Part shown: positions 43,936 to 53,027 of the stretch, piece by piece
Layout: each line of letters begins with the position of its first letter
Position numbering within the stretch: position 1 is the first letter of the stretch
Assembly (NCBI RefSeq): GCF_023910625.1
Contig: NZ_JAAVVW010000003.1
Location: forward strand, 2,046,001-2,110,000
Length of the DNA stretch: 64,000 bases
Reading direction: 5' to 3'
Source: Limnohabitans sp.
GTDB lineage: Bacteria; Pseudomonadota; Gammaproteobacteria; Burkholderiales; Burkholderiaceae_C
Notes under the pieces: generated by a model
What the model saw: the letters and a program-made list of their open reading frames with translations, nothing else
What the model was told of the DNA's origin: nothing
Databases searched by the model: none
Position numbers and translations under genes: made by a program

Positions 43936-44928
43936 ATGAAAAAACTCACCCACATCGCATTGGCCACCACCCTGGCCTTGACCGGCTTTGCCGCCAGCGC
44001 TCAAAACTTGCTCAACGCCTCGTACGACGTGGCGCGCGAGTTCTACAAGGACTACAACGCCGCTTTTGTGGCGCACTACAAAAAGACGACCGGCAAGGAC
44101 ATCAAGATCGACCAGGCCCATGGCGGCTCCAGCGCGCAGGCGCGTGCGGTCAACGACGGTCTGGACGCCGATGTGGTGACCATGAACACGACCACCGATG
44201 TGGAATTTTTGGCCAGCACCGGCATCGTGGCCAAAGACTGGAGCAAGCGCTTTGCCCACAACGCAGCGCCCACCACCTCGACCATGTTGTTCCTCACGCG
44301 CAACGGCAACCCCAAGAACATCAAGGACTGGGACGACCTGATCAAGCCCGGCATCCAGGTGATCGTGGTCAACCCCAAAACCGGTGGCAACGGCCGCATG
44401 GCCTATATGGCGGCTTGGGGCTACGCCAAGAAAAAGGGCGCAAGTGATGCGCAGGCTGCCGAGTTCGTGGGCAATCTCTACAAAAACGTGCCGGTGTTGG
44501 CCAAGGGCGGGCGCGATGCGACCACCATCTTCTTGCAGCGCAACATCGGCGATGTGCTGGTGACCTTCGAGTCCGAAGTGGTCTCGGTGGACCGCGAATT
44601 TGGTGCGGGCAAGGTGGATGCGATTCACCCGTCCATCAGCATCGTGGCAGAAAACCCGGTGGCGGTGGTGGAGCGCACGGTGGCCAAAAAAGGCACGGGC
44701 GCCGTGGCCAAGGCCTACCTGGATTACCTGTACTCTGAAGAGGCCCAAGAGATCGCGGCCAAGCACGCGCTGCGTCCACGTTCGCAGGCTGTGCTCAGAA
44801 AGCACGCCCAAACCTTCAAGCCTTTGCAGCTTTTCACGGTAGACGAAGTGTTTGGCTCCTTTGCCGAAGCGCAGCGGGTGCACTTCAACGACGGCGGCCA
44901 GTTCGACAAGATTTACACCGTCAAATAA
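43936..44928 (+). CDS. sbp: Sulfate ABC transporter substrate-binding protein (second)
   Basis: 330 residues: signal peptide (IALATTLALTGFAASAQ), then LLNASYDVAREFYKDYNAAF, QAHGGSSAQARAVNDGLDADVVTMN and the C-terminal GGQFDKIYTVK. It is a CysP/Sbp-family protein related to the preceding gene. It lies only 9 bp before cysT, so this copy is the one translated together with the permease genes. Confidence 0.93.
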   Translation: MKKLTHIALATTLALTGFAASAQNLLNASYDVAREFYKDYNAAFVAHYKKTTGKDIKIDQAHGGSSAQARAVNDGLDADVVTMNTTTDVEFLASTGIVAKDWSKRFAHNAAPTTSTMLFLTRNGNPKNIKDWDDLIKPGIQVIVVNPKTGGNGRMAYMAAWGYAKKKGASDAQAAEFVGNLYKNVPVLAKGGRDATTIFLQRNIGDVLVTFESEVVSVDREFGAGKVDAIHPSISIVAENPVAVVERTVAKKGTGAVAKAYLDYLYSEEAQEIAAKHALRPRSQAVLRKHAQTFKPLQLFTVDEVFGSFAEAQRVHFNDGGQFDKIYTVK

Positions 44929-44937
44929 GTTCCCGCC

Positions 44938-45801
44938 ATGACCGCATTGCCCATCGCGGCGCCTGCCAAACGGTGGGTGCCCGCCAGGGTGTTGCCCGGG
45001 TTCAACCTGACCCTCGGCTTCACCCTGTTTTACCTGTGCTTGATCGTGCTGATTCCGCTCTCAGCCCTGGTCTTCAAAACCTTCACCCTGAGCTGGGACC
45101 AGTTCTGGGTGGCCGTGACGAGCCCGCGCGTGATGGCGTCTTACCGGCTGACCTTTGGCGCGTCGCTGATCGCCGCATTGGTCAATGTGTTTTTTGGCCT
45201 GCTGGTGGCCTGGGTGCTGGTGCGTTATGACTTCTTTGGCAAAAAGATCGTCGATGCCTTGGTCGATTTGCCCTTTGCGCTGCCCACCGCAGTGGCGGGC
45301 ATTTCGCTGACGGCTTTGCTGGCGGGCAATGGCTGGGTTGGCCAGTTCCTGGAGCCTTGGGGCATTCAGCTGGCCTTCAACCCCAACGGGGTGGTGATTG
45401 CACTCATCTTCATTGGCTTGCCCTTTGTGGTGCGCACGGTGCAGCCGGTGCTGGAAGACACCGAAAAAGAACTCGAAGAAGCGGCCACTTGCCTGGGCGC
45501 CACGCGCTGGCAAACCTTCAGCCGAGTCATTTTCCCGAGCATTGCGCCTGCGTTACTGACCGGCTTTGCCATGGCTTTTGCGCGGGCCATTGGTGAGTAC
45601 GGCTCGGTCATTTTCATCGCCGGCAACATGCCCATGGTGTCCGAGATCACGCCGCTGATCATCATCGGCAAGCTGGAGCAATACGACTACGCGGGTGCCA
45701 CAGCGGTGGCCTTGGTGATGTTGGTCATCTCGTTCATGTTGCTCTTGGTCATCAACGCTTTGCAAACCTGGCAACGCCGCCGTTCGGGAGCTTCGTCATG
45801 A
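44938..45801 (+). CDS. cysT: Sulfate ABC transporter permease CysT (CysU)
   Basis: 287 residues, about six membrane helices. The cytoplasmic coupling loop [27 protein letters not shown] is the MetI-type EAA motif that contacts CysA. With CysW it forms the translocation channel for sulfate/thiosulfate. The stop overlaps the cysW start (ATGA). Confidence 0.94.
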   Translation: MTALPIAAPAKRWVPARVLPGFNLTLGFTLFYLCLIVLIPLSALVFKTFTLSWDQFWVAVTSPRVMASYRLTFGASLIAALVNVFFGLLVAWVLVRYDFFGKKIVDALVDLPFALPTAVAGISLTALLAGNGWVGQFLEPWGIQLAFNPNGVVIALIFIGLPFVVRTVQPVLEDTEKELEEAATCLGATRWQTFSRVIFPSIAPALLTGFAMAFARAIGEYGSVIFIAGNMPMVSEITPLIIIGKLEQYDYAGATAVALVMLVISFMLLLVINALQTWQRRRSGASS

Positions 45802-46685
45802 GCCCATCCCTCACCGCCAACAAAGTCCAGGCAGGCACCACCGAGGCCCGCTGGATTCGCCGCAGCCTGATTGGCCTGGCGCTGTTGTTCATGTTTTTGT
45901 TTTTGGTCTTGCCCTTGGCGGCGGTGTTCACCGAAGCCCTGCGCAAAGGTCTGGATGCTTATCTGGAGGCGCTCAAGGAGCCCGATGCCTGGTCTGCGAT
46001 TCGCCTGACGCTGATCGTGGCGGCCGTGGCGGTGCCGCTCAATTTGGTGTTTGGCGTGGCGGCGGCCTGGGCCATTGCCAAGTACGAGTTCAAGGGCAAG
46101 TCGCTGTTGACCACGTTGGTGGACTTGCCGTTTTCGGTGTCGCCCGTGGTGGCAGGCTTGGTCTATGTGCTGGTGTTTGGGGCCCATGGCTGGTTTGGCC
46201 CTTGGTTGCAAGCCAACGACATCAAGATCGTGTTCGCGGTGCCGGGCATCATCTTGGCCACCGTGTTTGTCACCTTTCCCTTCATTGCACGCGAGTTGAT
46301 TCCGCTCATGCAAGCTCAAGGCAGCGAAGAAGAGCAGGCGGCCATCGTGTTGGGTGCCACGGGTTGGCAAACCTTTTGGCGGGTCACTTTGCCCAACATC
46401 AAATGGGGCCTGTTGTACGGCGTCATCTTGTGCAACGCACGCGCCATGGGCGAGTTCGGTGCGGTGTCGGTGGTGTCGGGCCACATCCGGGGGCAGACCA
46501 ACACCATGCCTTTGCATGTGGAGATCCTCTACAACGAATACCAGTCGGTGGCTGCTTTTGCCGTGGCATCGCTGCTGGCTTTGCTGGCCCTGGTCACCCT
46601 GGCCATCAAGTCCTTTATTGAATGGCGTCACGCCCAAGAAATGCAAGCCTCGGCCAACACCCCGCCTGAGCAGCCATCCCACTGA
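45798..46685 (+). CDS. cysW: Sulfate ABC transporter permease CysW
   Basis: 295 residues, about six membrane helices, with the EAA-type loop [29 protein letters not shown]. The segment [22 protein letters not shown] is characteristic of CysW. It overlaps cysT by 4 bp and is followed by cysA after 27 bp. Confidence 0.94.
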   Translation: MSPSLTANKVQAGTTEARWIRRSLIGLALLFMFLFLVLPLAAVFTEALRKGLDAYLEALKEPDAWSAIRLTLIVAAVAVPLNLVFGVAAAWAIAKYEFKGKSLLTTLVDLPFSVSPVVAGLVYVLVFGAHGWFGPWLQANDIKIVFAVPGIILATVFVTFPFIARELIPLMQAQGSEEEQAAIVLGATGWQTFWRVTLPNIKWGLLYGVILCNARAMGEFGAVSVVSGHIRGQTNTMPLHVEILYNEYQSVAAFAVASLLALLALVTLAIKSFIEWRHAQEMQASANTPPEQPSH

Positions 46686-46712
46686 CATCCCCTTGAGATT
46701 CTGGTTAGAAAC

Positions 46713-47811
46713 ATGAGCATCGAAATCCGCAACGTCCACAAACAGTTTGGTGACTTCACCGCGCTGAACAACGTCAGCCTCGACATCGAGTCGGGCGAAC
46801 TCGTCGCCTTGCTGGGGCCATCGGGCTGCGGCAAAACCACGCTGCTGCGCATCATCGCGGGGTTGGAGACGGCCGACCAGGGCACGATCGCCTTCAGTGG
46901 CGAAGACACCACCCATGTGCATGTGCGCGAGCGCCAGGTGGGTTTTGTGTTCCAGCACTACGCGCTGTTCCGCCACATGACGGTGTTCGAAAACGTGGCC
47001 TTTGGCCTGCGCGTCAAGCCGCGCAATCAGCGTCCGAGCGAATCCTGAAATCAAACGCAAGGTGCATGAGCTCTTGGGTTTGGTGCAACTCGATTGGCTG
47101 GCCGACCGCTACCCCTCGCAGTTGTCGGGCGGTCAAGCGCCAACGCATTGCAGCTGGCCCGCGCGCTGGCCGGTCGAGCCCAAGGTGCTGCTGCTGGACG
47201 AGCCCTTTGGCGCGCTGGACGCCAAGGTGCGCAAGGAGCTGCGCCGCTGGTTGCGCCGCCTGCACGACGAGTTGCATGTGACCAGCATCTTTGTCACGCA
47301 CGACCAGGAAGAAGCCCTGGAGGTGGCCGACCGCGTGGTGCTGATGAACAAGGGCAACATCGAACAGATCGGCTCGCCCCAACAGGTGTGGGACCACCCG
47401 GCCAGCCCATTTGTGTATGGCTTTTTGGGCGATGTGAACCTGTTCCATGGCCGCGCCCACGAAGGCGAGATGCTGATTGGCGCCGACCAACACGCCATCC
47501 GCCTGGAAAGCCCCGAGCACGGCCAAGTGCAAGACGCCAAAGCCTTTGCCTATGTGCGCCCGCACGACCTGGATGTGACGCGTTACACATCGGGCACCGC
47601 CCACACCGGCATCGTGGCCAAGCTGACCCGTGCCATCGTGGTGGGGCCTGTGGCACGGCTGGAGTTGGAGCCGGTGGAGGCGGGCATGTTTGGCAAGGAT
47701 GCGGTGATCGAAGCGCAGTTGTCGGCATCGCAATACCGCCAGCAAGACTTCAAGGAAGGGGAGACTTTGGTCTTGACACCGCGCAAGGCACGGGTGTTTG
47801 TGGAGGGCTGA
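46713..47811 (+). pseudogene. cysA: Sulfate ABC transporter ATPase CysA, frame broken by insertions
   Basis: From ATG 46713 the protein is normal (Walker [10 protein letters not shown]) up to [11 protein letters not shown], where one extra base near 47040-47047 creates a stop. The other frame continues [17 protein letters not shown] to LSGGQ, where three further single-base insertions (about 47135, 47153 and 47172) replace the expected RQRIALARALA by [12 protein letters not shown] before [17 protein letters not shown]. Walker B, the switch histidine ([15 protein letters not shown]) and the C-terminal domain are intact. Removing four bases gives a normal protein of about 364 residues. The insertion-only pattern suggests sequencing error; if real, sulfate uptake through this system is lost. 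Confidence 0.87.
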
Positions 47812-47831
47812 AGTCTCTTGGGTTAAGCTTT

Positions 47832-47854
47832 GCAGATCACTTTCAAGGATCTGC
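47832..47854 (+). promoter_or_regulatory. Hairpin overlapping the phaM ribosome-binding site
   Basis: GCAGATC (47832-47838) pairs perfectly with GATCTGC (47848-47854), which ends two bases before the ATG and covers part of AAGGA (47845-47849). It could limit translation initiation of phaM. Confidence 0.35.
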
Positions 47855-47855
47855 C

Positions 47856-48737
47856 ATGAGCGAACCTTCTGCCTTCGGCTTTGGCCAATTCGTACCGGGT
47901 TTTGATTTTTTACAAAACCTGTCCAAAACCGCATCGGCCGCCCAGCCCACAGCGGCTGCTGGCATCCCCGGCATGGCCAGCTGGGTCGCGCCCACGCTGA
48001 GCATCGAAGACATCGACAAACGCATCCAAGAATTGAAGTCGGTGCTGTTTTGGTTGGAGCAAAACACCACCGCACTCAAAGCCACCATCCAGGCCATGGA
48101 GGTGCAAAAAATGACCTTGACCACCTTGCAAAGCATGAACGTCAACATGGCCGATTTGGCCAAGGCGTTCACAGCCAAGCCCCCGGTCAGTGAGCCTGCA
48201 CCAGCCGCACCCGCCGACACCGCCAGCGCATCCAAGTCTTCGCTGTTCAGCCCCAAGCCTTCGCCAGAAGCGGCCACACAAGAGCCCACGCCAAGCGAAG
48301 CGCCAGCGGAAGAAACCAGCCAGACCCGCGAAGCCAAGACCGCCGAATCGGCGAGTCAGCCTGCCGTGGACCCGATGCAATGGTGGGGCGCGTTGACACA
48401 GCAGTTTCAGACCATTGCCTCCGCCGCTTTGAAGGATGTGGCTGGCGAGGCCATGAAAGCTGGCATGAGCGCCTCCAACGCCAAGGCGAAAAAGACGGCC
48501 AGCGCCAAGCCCCCCAAGACTGCGACCAGCAAACAAGGCAAAGCCGCCCGCAAACCCAACGCAGCATCGGACACAAGTCAAAGCCCACGCCGGGGCCTCA
48601 GCGCGAAGATCGCATCTGCGAAACCCACAAGACCCGCTGTGGGCACCAAAACCACCCAAGCCGCCAAGACCGTCCCGGGCAAACAGCCAGCCATCAAGTC
48701 GGCCAATCAGGCCACGCGAAAAACCGCTTTGAAATAA
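47856..48737 (+). CDS. phaM: PHA granule-associated protein, PhaM-like
   Basis: 293 residues. The N-terminal phasin-like part (FGQFVPGFDFLQNLS ... LSIEDIDKRIQELKSVLFWLEQNTTALKATIQAMEVQ) matches PhaM, followed by an acidic/proline-rich linker and PMQWWGALTQQFQTIA. The C-terminus is rich in lysine and alanine (AKPPKTATSKQGKAARKP and similar), fitting DNA or nucleoid binding. PhaM activates PHA synthase and ties storage granules to the nucleoid. The start follows a hairpin that overlaps the ribosome-binding site. Confidence 0.85.
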   Translation: MSEPSAFGFGQFVPGFDFLQNLSKTASAAQPTAAAGIPGMASWVAPTLSIEDIDKRIQELKSVLFWLEQNTTALKATIQAMEVQKMTLTTLQSMNVNMADLAKAFTAKPPVSEPAPAAPADTASASKSSLFSPKPSPEAATQEPTPSEAPAEETSQTREAKTAESASQPAVDPMQWWGALTQQFQTIASAALKDVAGEAMKAGMSASNAKAKKTASAKPPKTATSKQGKAARKPNAASDTSQSPRRGLSAKIASAKPTRPAVGTKTTQAAKTVPGKQPAIKSANQATRKTALK

Positions 48738-48744
48738 GTTATCT

Positions 48745-49992
48745 ATGAAGTTGTTTCCCTGTGGCCATGCCACGCACCCACAGTGGCGCATGGCGGCAGC
48801 CCTCGTGCTGGCCCAGTTGCAGTCTCAAATGGCTTTGCCGGACTACGCGAGCCAACCTCGTCTGGGGCTGCTGTACATCACCGACCATTTCGCACCAGAC
48901 GCACAAGACTTGCTCGTCCATCTGCGTCAGGGCTTGCCAGGAGTGACCGACTGGGCGGGCACCGTTGGCATTGGCGTGGCTGTGAACAACGCCGAGTACT
49001 TTGACGAACCCGCGATGGCACTCATGCTGTGCGACCTGGCACCCGAGCAATACCGGGTGTTTTCCGGGGTGTCCCCCTTGCCCGCGGACTGGGCCAATGC
49101 CGCCTTGGTGCACGCCGACCCCCACACGCCCGAGTTGACCGAATTGATCGGCGAGATGGCAGCGCGCACCCGGCAAGGCTATTTGTTTGGTGGCCTCAGC
49201 GCCAGCCGTTCGCGCAGCATGCAATTTGCGGTGCGGGCCGATGATGCAGGTGACCCCATGGCGCACGGTGGTGTGCTCGAAGGGGGCTTGAGCGGCGTCG
49301 CCTTTTCACCCCAAGTAAAGCTGTTGTCCCGGGTCACGCAAGGCTGCCAGCCCATCGCACCCGAGCGCGAAATCACCCAAGCCGAAGGCCATGTGGTGCT
49401 GCAACTGGCGGGCGAACCTGCACTCGATGTGATGCTGGCCGATTTGGGCATCAGCCTGAGCGAGCCCCAAAAGGCCATCGCAGTGGTGCGCTCGACCCTG
49501 GTTGGGCTGAGCGCGGCTGGGCAATCGGGGGTGGGACGCACAGGCCACCTGGGTCACGATGTGCGCGTGCGCCACATCATTGGCCTGGACCCGCTGCGCC
49601 ACGGTGTGGCCATTGCTGAACACCTGCAAGCGGGTATGCGCCTGGCTTTTTGTCGCAGGGATGTGCAGGCAGCGCGTGCCGACTTGGTGCGCGTGTGTGC
49701 CGAGATTCGCGAAGAGCTCGAGCCGGAGTCACTCTCCATCGAGGCCATCAACGCCTTGAGCGATGACCCATCGCCCACCATGCCCCCAGCGGGCCAGCGC
49801 ATCGCTGGTGCGGTCTATGTGAGTTGCACAGGTCGCGGCGGTCCGCACTTTGGTGGTCCAAATGCCGAATTGCAGATCATTCGGCACGCGCTGGGAGACG
49901 TGCCCTTGGTGGGCTTTTTTGCGGCCGGCGAGATCGGGCGACAGCAACTGTATGGCTACACCGGGGTGTTGACGGTCTTCACCACAGATTGA
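48745..49992 (+). CDS. FIST N/C-domain sensory protein
   Basis: 415 residues with a FIST N domain (LGLLYITDHFAPDAQDLLVHLRQ; GLSASRSRSMQFA) and a FIST C domain ending in VSCTGRGGPHFGGPNAELQIIRHALGDVPLVGFFAAGEIG, the most conserved block. FIST proteins are cytoplasmic, usually linked to signal transduction, with a proposed small-molecule (amino-acid-type) ligand. It lies 7 bp after phaM on the same strand, possibly cotranscribed. Confidence 0.88.
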   Translation: MKLFPCGHATHPQWRMAAALVLAQLQSQMALPDYASQPRLGLLYITDHFAPDAQDLLVHLRQGLPGVTDWAGTVGIGVAVNNAEYFDEPAMALMLCDLAPEQYRVFSGVSPLPADWANAALVHADPHTPELTELIGEMAARTRQGYLFGGLSASRSRSMQFAVRADDAGDPMAHGGVLEGGLSGVAFSPQVKLLSRVTQGCQPIAPEREITQAEGHVVLQLAGEPALDVMLADLGISLSEPQKAIAVVRSTLVGLSAAGQSGVGRTGHLGHDVRVRHIIGLDPLRHGVAIAEHLQAGMRLAFCRRDVQAARADLVRVCAEIREELEPESLSIEAINALSDDPSPTMPPAGQRIAGAVYVSCTGRGGPHFGGPNAELQIIRHALGDVPLVGFFAAGEIGRQQLYGYTGVLTVFTTD

Positions 49993-50015
49993 ACGTCAGC
50001 CACCTGCACCGACCC

Positions 50016-50924
50016 TCAAGCCTGCGGCCATTTGCGCCGCCCAACCTCGTGGATCATGTGCTTCTTGAAGGCCTGCGCCAGAGGCGATAGCCTTTTGCTG
50101 GCCGGATAAACGATGTGCCAAGCCGATGAAACGGGAAAACCCTTCATGTCGATCACACTCACGCCGTTTTCCTTTTTTAGCCCGTGCAAGGCATGGCGCG
50201 ACACCACCCCCAAACCCAAACCACCGGCCACCGACTCCTTGACGGCTTCATTGCTGCCCAACTCCAGACGCACGTCCGGGCGAAATTTCATTTTTCGGAA
50301 GTATTGATCAGCCGCCATGCGGGTGCCCGAGCCTTTTTCGCGAACGATGAAGCGACGCTGCGCCAATTCGTGCAAAGGCACCTGGGCACGCTTGGCCAAA
50401 GGGTCTGAGCTGGGCGCTATCACCACAATCGGATTGGGCATGAAGGCCTCATCCCCCAAATCCATGTCTTTGGGGGGCATCGACATGATGTAAAGGTCGT
50501 CGAGGTTTTCACGCAATCGTTGCACCACCCCGTCGCGGTTGAGGATTTCCAGCGATACATCAATGGCCGGATGCTTGTTGCAAAAACTGCCGATCAGATG
50601 CGGCATGAAGTAATTGGCCGTGCTGACCACTGCCACGCGCAACTTGCCCCGCGACAAACCCTTGGCGGCATCAACGTTTTGCTCAAAGGCATCCCAGGTT
50701 TGCGCCATGGCGCGGCCTGTGACAGCCAACTCTTTGCCTGCATCGGTCAGGTAAATCTTTTTACCGATCACTTCATACAAAGCCAGCCCCACCGACAAGC
50801 TCAATTCCTTGAGTTGCATGGAGGCGGTCGGTTGGGTCACATGCATCACTTTGGCCGCTGCACTCACGCTGCCGGTTTCAGCCAAAGCCAGGAACAAACG
50901 CAACTGGCGGAAAGTCACATTCAT
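50016..50924 (-). CDS. LysR-family transcriptional regulator, CbbR-like
   Basis: 302 residues from ATG 50924. The N-terminal helix-turn-helix is MNVTFRQLRLFLALAETGSVSAAAKVMHVTQPTASMQLKELS, followed by a type-2 periplasmic-binding-protein effector domain (LRVAVVSTANYFMPHLIG ... GGLGLGVVSRHAL). The overall pattern is that of the CbbR/CysB-like group. It is divergent from sbtA with 83 bp between starts, so it probably regulates the bicarbonate transporter. An upstream in-frame start would enter the shared promoter. Confidence 0.88.
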   Translation of the reverse strand: MNVTFRQLRLFLALAETGSVSAAAKVMHVTQPTASMQLKELSLSVGLALYEVIGKKIYLTDAGKELAVTGRAMAQTWDAFEQNVDAAKGLSRGKLRVAVVSTANYFMPHLIGSFCNKHPAIDVSLEILNRDGVVQRLRENLDDLYIMSMPPKDMDLGDEAFMPNPIVVIAPSSDPLAKRAQVPLHELAQRRFIVREKGSGTRMAADQYFRKMKFRPDVRLELGSNEAVKESVAGGLGLGVVSRHALHGLKKENGVSVIDMKGFPVSSAWHIVYPASKRLSPLAQAFKKHMIHEVGRRKWPQA

Positions 50925-51007
50925 TGAATTTGACCTATACATGCATATTGAAGAATCGATTTTACAAGATTGAAACAAATTTCTATGATCACTTGAAGGA
51001 ATAACGA

Positions 51008-52000
51008 ATGCAAAATCTGATCGATCCCGCCATCCTCTTTTTCATCTTTGGTGTACTGGCTGGCACCGTCAAGTCCAACCTTGAAATCCCCCCTGCCATT
51101 TCCCGCTTTCTGTCCTTGTACCTGTTGATGGCCCTGGGTCTGAAGGGCGGCTTCGCGCTGTCCCAGTCGGGTCTGACCGCCAGTGTGGGGGTGAGCCTGG
51201 TGGCAGCCGTGGCACTGGCGACCCTCATCCCCCTGATGGGCTATGCCATCTTGCGGCGCTTCGTGTCTGGCTTTGATGCGGCTGCGGTGGCGGCCACTTA
51301 TGGCTCTGTAAGTGCGGTGACTTTTGTAACGGCAGTGCAGTACCTGGAAAACCAGGATATCGCTTACGGCGGTCACATGGCCGCTGCCATGGCTTTGATG
51401 GAGTCTCCTGCCATCATCTTGGCGGTGGTATTTGCCAACTCGCTGCGACAAAAGGCAGCCAAAGGCGCATTGATCTCCAACGCAGGTGAGGCTGCCCCCA
51501 AAGCCGGTGTATCGGTGGGCAAGATCCTGCACGAGTCCTTCACAGACGGGGCACAACTGCTGCTCTTGGGGGCCATGGCAATTGGCATGGTCACGGGCGA
51601 TGCCGGCAAAGCGGCGATGCAGCCCTTCTCGGTAGACCTGTTCAAGGGCATGCTGGCCTTCTTCTTGCTGGACATGGGTTTGATGGCCGCGCGCAATCTG
51701 CCGCAGGTCAAAGGCAAGTCTCCGGTTTTGATTGCCTATGCCGTGATCGGCCCGCTGAGCCATGCCGCATTGGCTTTGGGCTTGGCATTTGTGCTGAATT
51801 TGTCTGCTGGCAATGGTGCCCTGCTCATGGTGCTGGCTGCAAGTGCATCCTATATTGCGGTGCCGGCTGTGCTGCGCTATGCGCTGCCCGAAGCGAACCC
51901 TTCGCTGTATTTCGGTCTGAGCCTGGGCATCACCTTCCCTTTGAACATTGTGTTCGGAATTCCCGTTTATGTGGCGATTGCCCAGCGGGTTCTGATGTGA
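51008..52000 (+). CDS. sbtA: Sodium-dependent bicarbonate transporter, SbtA family
   Basis: 330 residues, about ten membrane helices in two inverted halves: PAILFFIFGVLAGTVKSNLEIPPAISRFLSLYLLMALGLKGG and, in the second half, KGMLAFFLLDMGLMAARNL. FLSLYLLMALGLKGG is a family signature. It takes up bicarbonate with sodium. No carboxysome, Rubisco or SbtB gene is present in the window, so the bicarbonate may feed anaplerotic carboxylation. A DUF6671 gene follows after 7 bp. Confidence 0.9.
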   Translation: MQNLIDPAILFFIFGVLAGTVKSNLEIPPAISRFLSLYLLMALGLKGGFALSQSGLTASVGVSLVAAVALATLIPLMGYAILRRFVSGFDAAAVAATYGSVSAVTFVTAVQYLENQDIAYGGHMAAAMALMESPAIILAVVFANSLRQKAAKGALISNAGEAAPKAGVSVGKILHESFTDGAQLLLLGAMAIGMVTGDAGKAAMQPFSVDLFKGMLAFFLLDMGLMAARNLPQVKGKSPVLIAYAVIGPLSHAALALGLAFVLNLSAGNGALLMVLAASASYIAVPAVLRYALPEANPSLYFGLSLGITFPLNIVFGIPVYVAIAQRVLM

Positions 52001-52007
52001 GGCTTGC

Positions 52008-52865
52008 ATGGACAGCACCGATCGGAACGCAGTTCAAGCACGCCGCGTGGCGTTTCTCACGCAACACGGCAAACAAGATCTGGTACGGGGGCCTTTGGCT
52101 GCGGCTTTGGGTTGTGAGCTGGTTCACACCGATGCTTACAACACCGACCAACTGGGCACCTTCACCCGTGAAGTCGCCCGCCCGGGCTCACAACTTGATG
52201 CAGCCCGACGCAAAGCCAAACTTGGCATGGCCTTGACCGGTGCCCCGGTCGGCATCGCCAGCGAAGGCTCATTCGGGTCAGACCCCTTTGGGGGTTTCAT
52301 GCCCTGGAACACCGAGCTGTTACTCTGGTTAGACCCCAGCCAGAATCTTGAAGTCACCGGACTCGCGCAAGGCCCAGCACAAAGCCTGCACAGATGCGTC
52401 AACAGTCTGGACGAGTTGATGGCATTTGCCCAACAAGCCAGATTTCCCGCGCATCATCTGGTGCTGCGGCCCGACCATCAGGACCACCCCGACATCATCA
52501 AAAACATCCAAGATGAGCCCTCGCTGCTGCAGGCCTTTGTGCAAGTTCAGGGCCGTTCGAGCAGTGGCAGGGTTTTCGTGGAAAACGACCTGCGGGCATT
52601 TTGCAACCCCACACGACAAGACCTCATCCGCCAAGCCTGCGACGACTTGATTCGCAAACTGCAGTCCCAATGCCCACAGTGCCAAAGTCCAGGGTTCTGG
52701 GTCAAGTCGCGTGTTGCAGGGCTGCCGTGCCGGGTCTGTGGTCAGAAGACGCGCCTGCCCATTGGCGAGATTTGGCACTGCACGCAATGCCAGCACGAGG
52801 AACAACGCGCCACACCGACGCCGCCCTGGGCCGACCCCAGCCGCTGCGATTTTTGCAACCCCTGA
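52008..52865 (+). CDS. DUF6671-like protein with C-terminal zinc ribbons
   Basis: 285 residues. The N-terminal part (VAFLTQHGKQDLVRGPLAAALGCELVHTDAYNTDQLGTFTRE; ARRKAKLGMALTGAPVGIASEGSFG) is a conserved, uncharacterised domain. The C-terminus has four CxxC pairs (CPQC, CRVC, CTQC, CDFC), that is, two likely zinc ribbons. The role is unknown. The 7-bp gap to sbtA suggests coexpression. Confidence 0.75.
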   Translation: MDSTDRNAVQARRVAFLTQHGKQDLVRGPLAAALGCELVHTDAYNTDQLGTFTREVARPGSQLDAARRKAKLGMALTGAPVGIASEGSFGSDPFGGFMPWNTELLLWLDPSQNLEVTGLAQGPAQSLHRCVNSLDELMAFAQQARFPAHHLVLRPDHQDHPDIIKNIQDEPSLLQAFVQVQGRSSSGRVFVENDLRAFCNPTRQDLIRQACDDLIRKLQSQCPQCQSPGFWVKSRVAGLPCRVCGQKTRLPIGEIWHCTQCQHEEQRATPTPPWADPSRCDFCNP

Positions 52866-53027
52866 ATATGGCTCGGTCTGTCAGGGGGCTGCCCGAACCG
52901 GGCGCATGTGCCCCCGGCCTCCTTGGCGCTGCGCCCAAACCGGCAAGACCCATTGACTAATAGCCTGCTGGTTTTGGGGGCCACGGTGGTCACTCGCAAA
53001 GGCCAAGCCCCAAAAGCAGGGCGTTGA

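Noticed and set aside
42762-44928. Recent duplication of the sulfate-binding protein gene
   Set aside because: The two proteins differ throughout, so the duplication is old or they were acquired separately.
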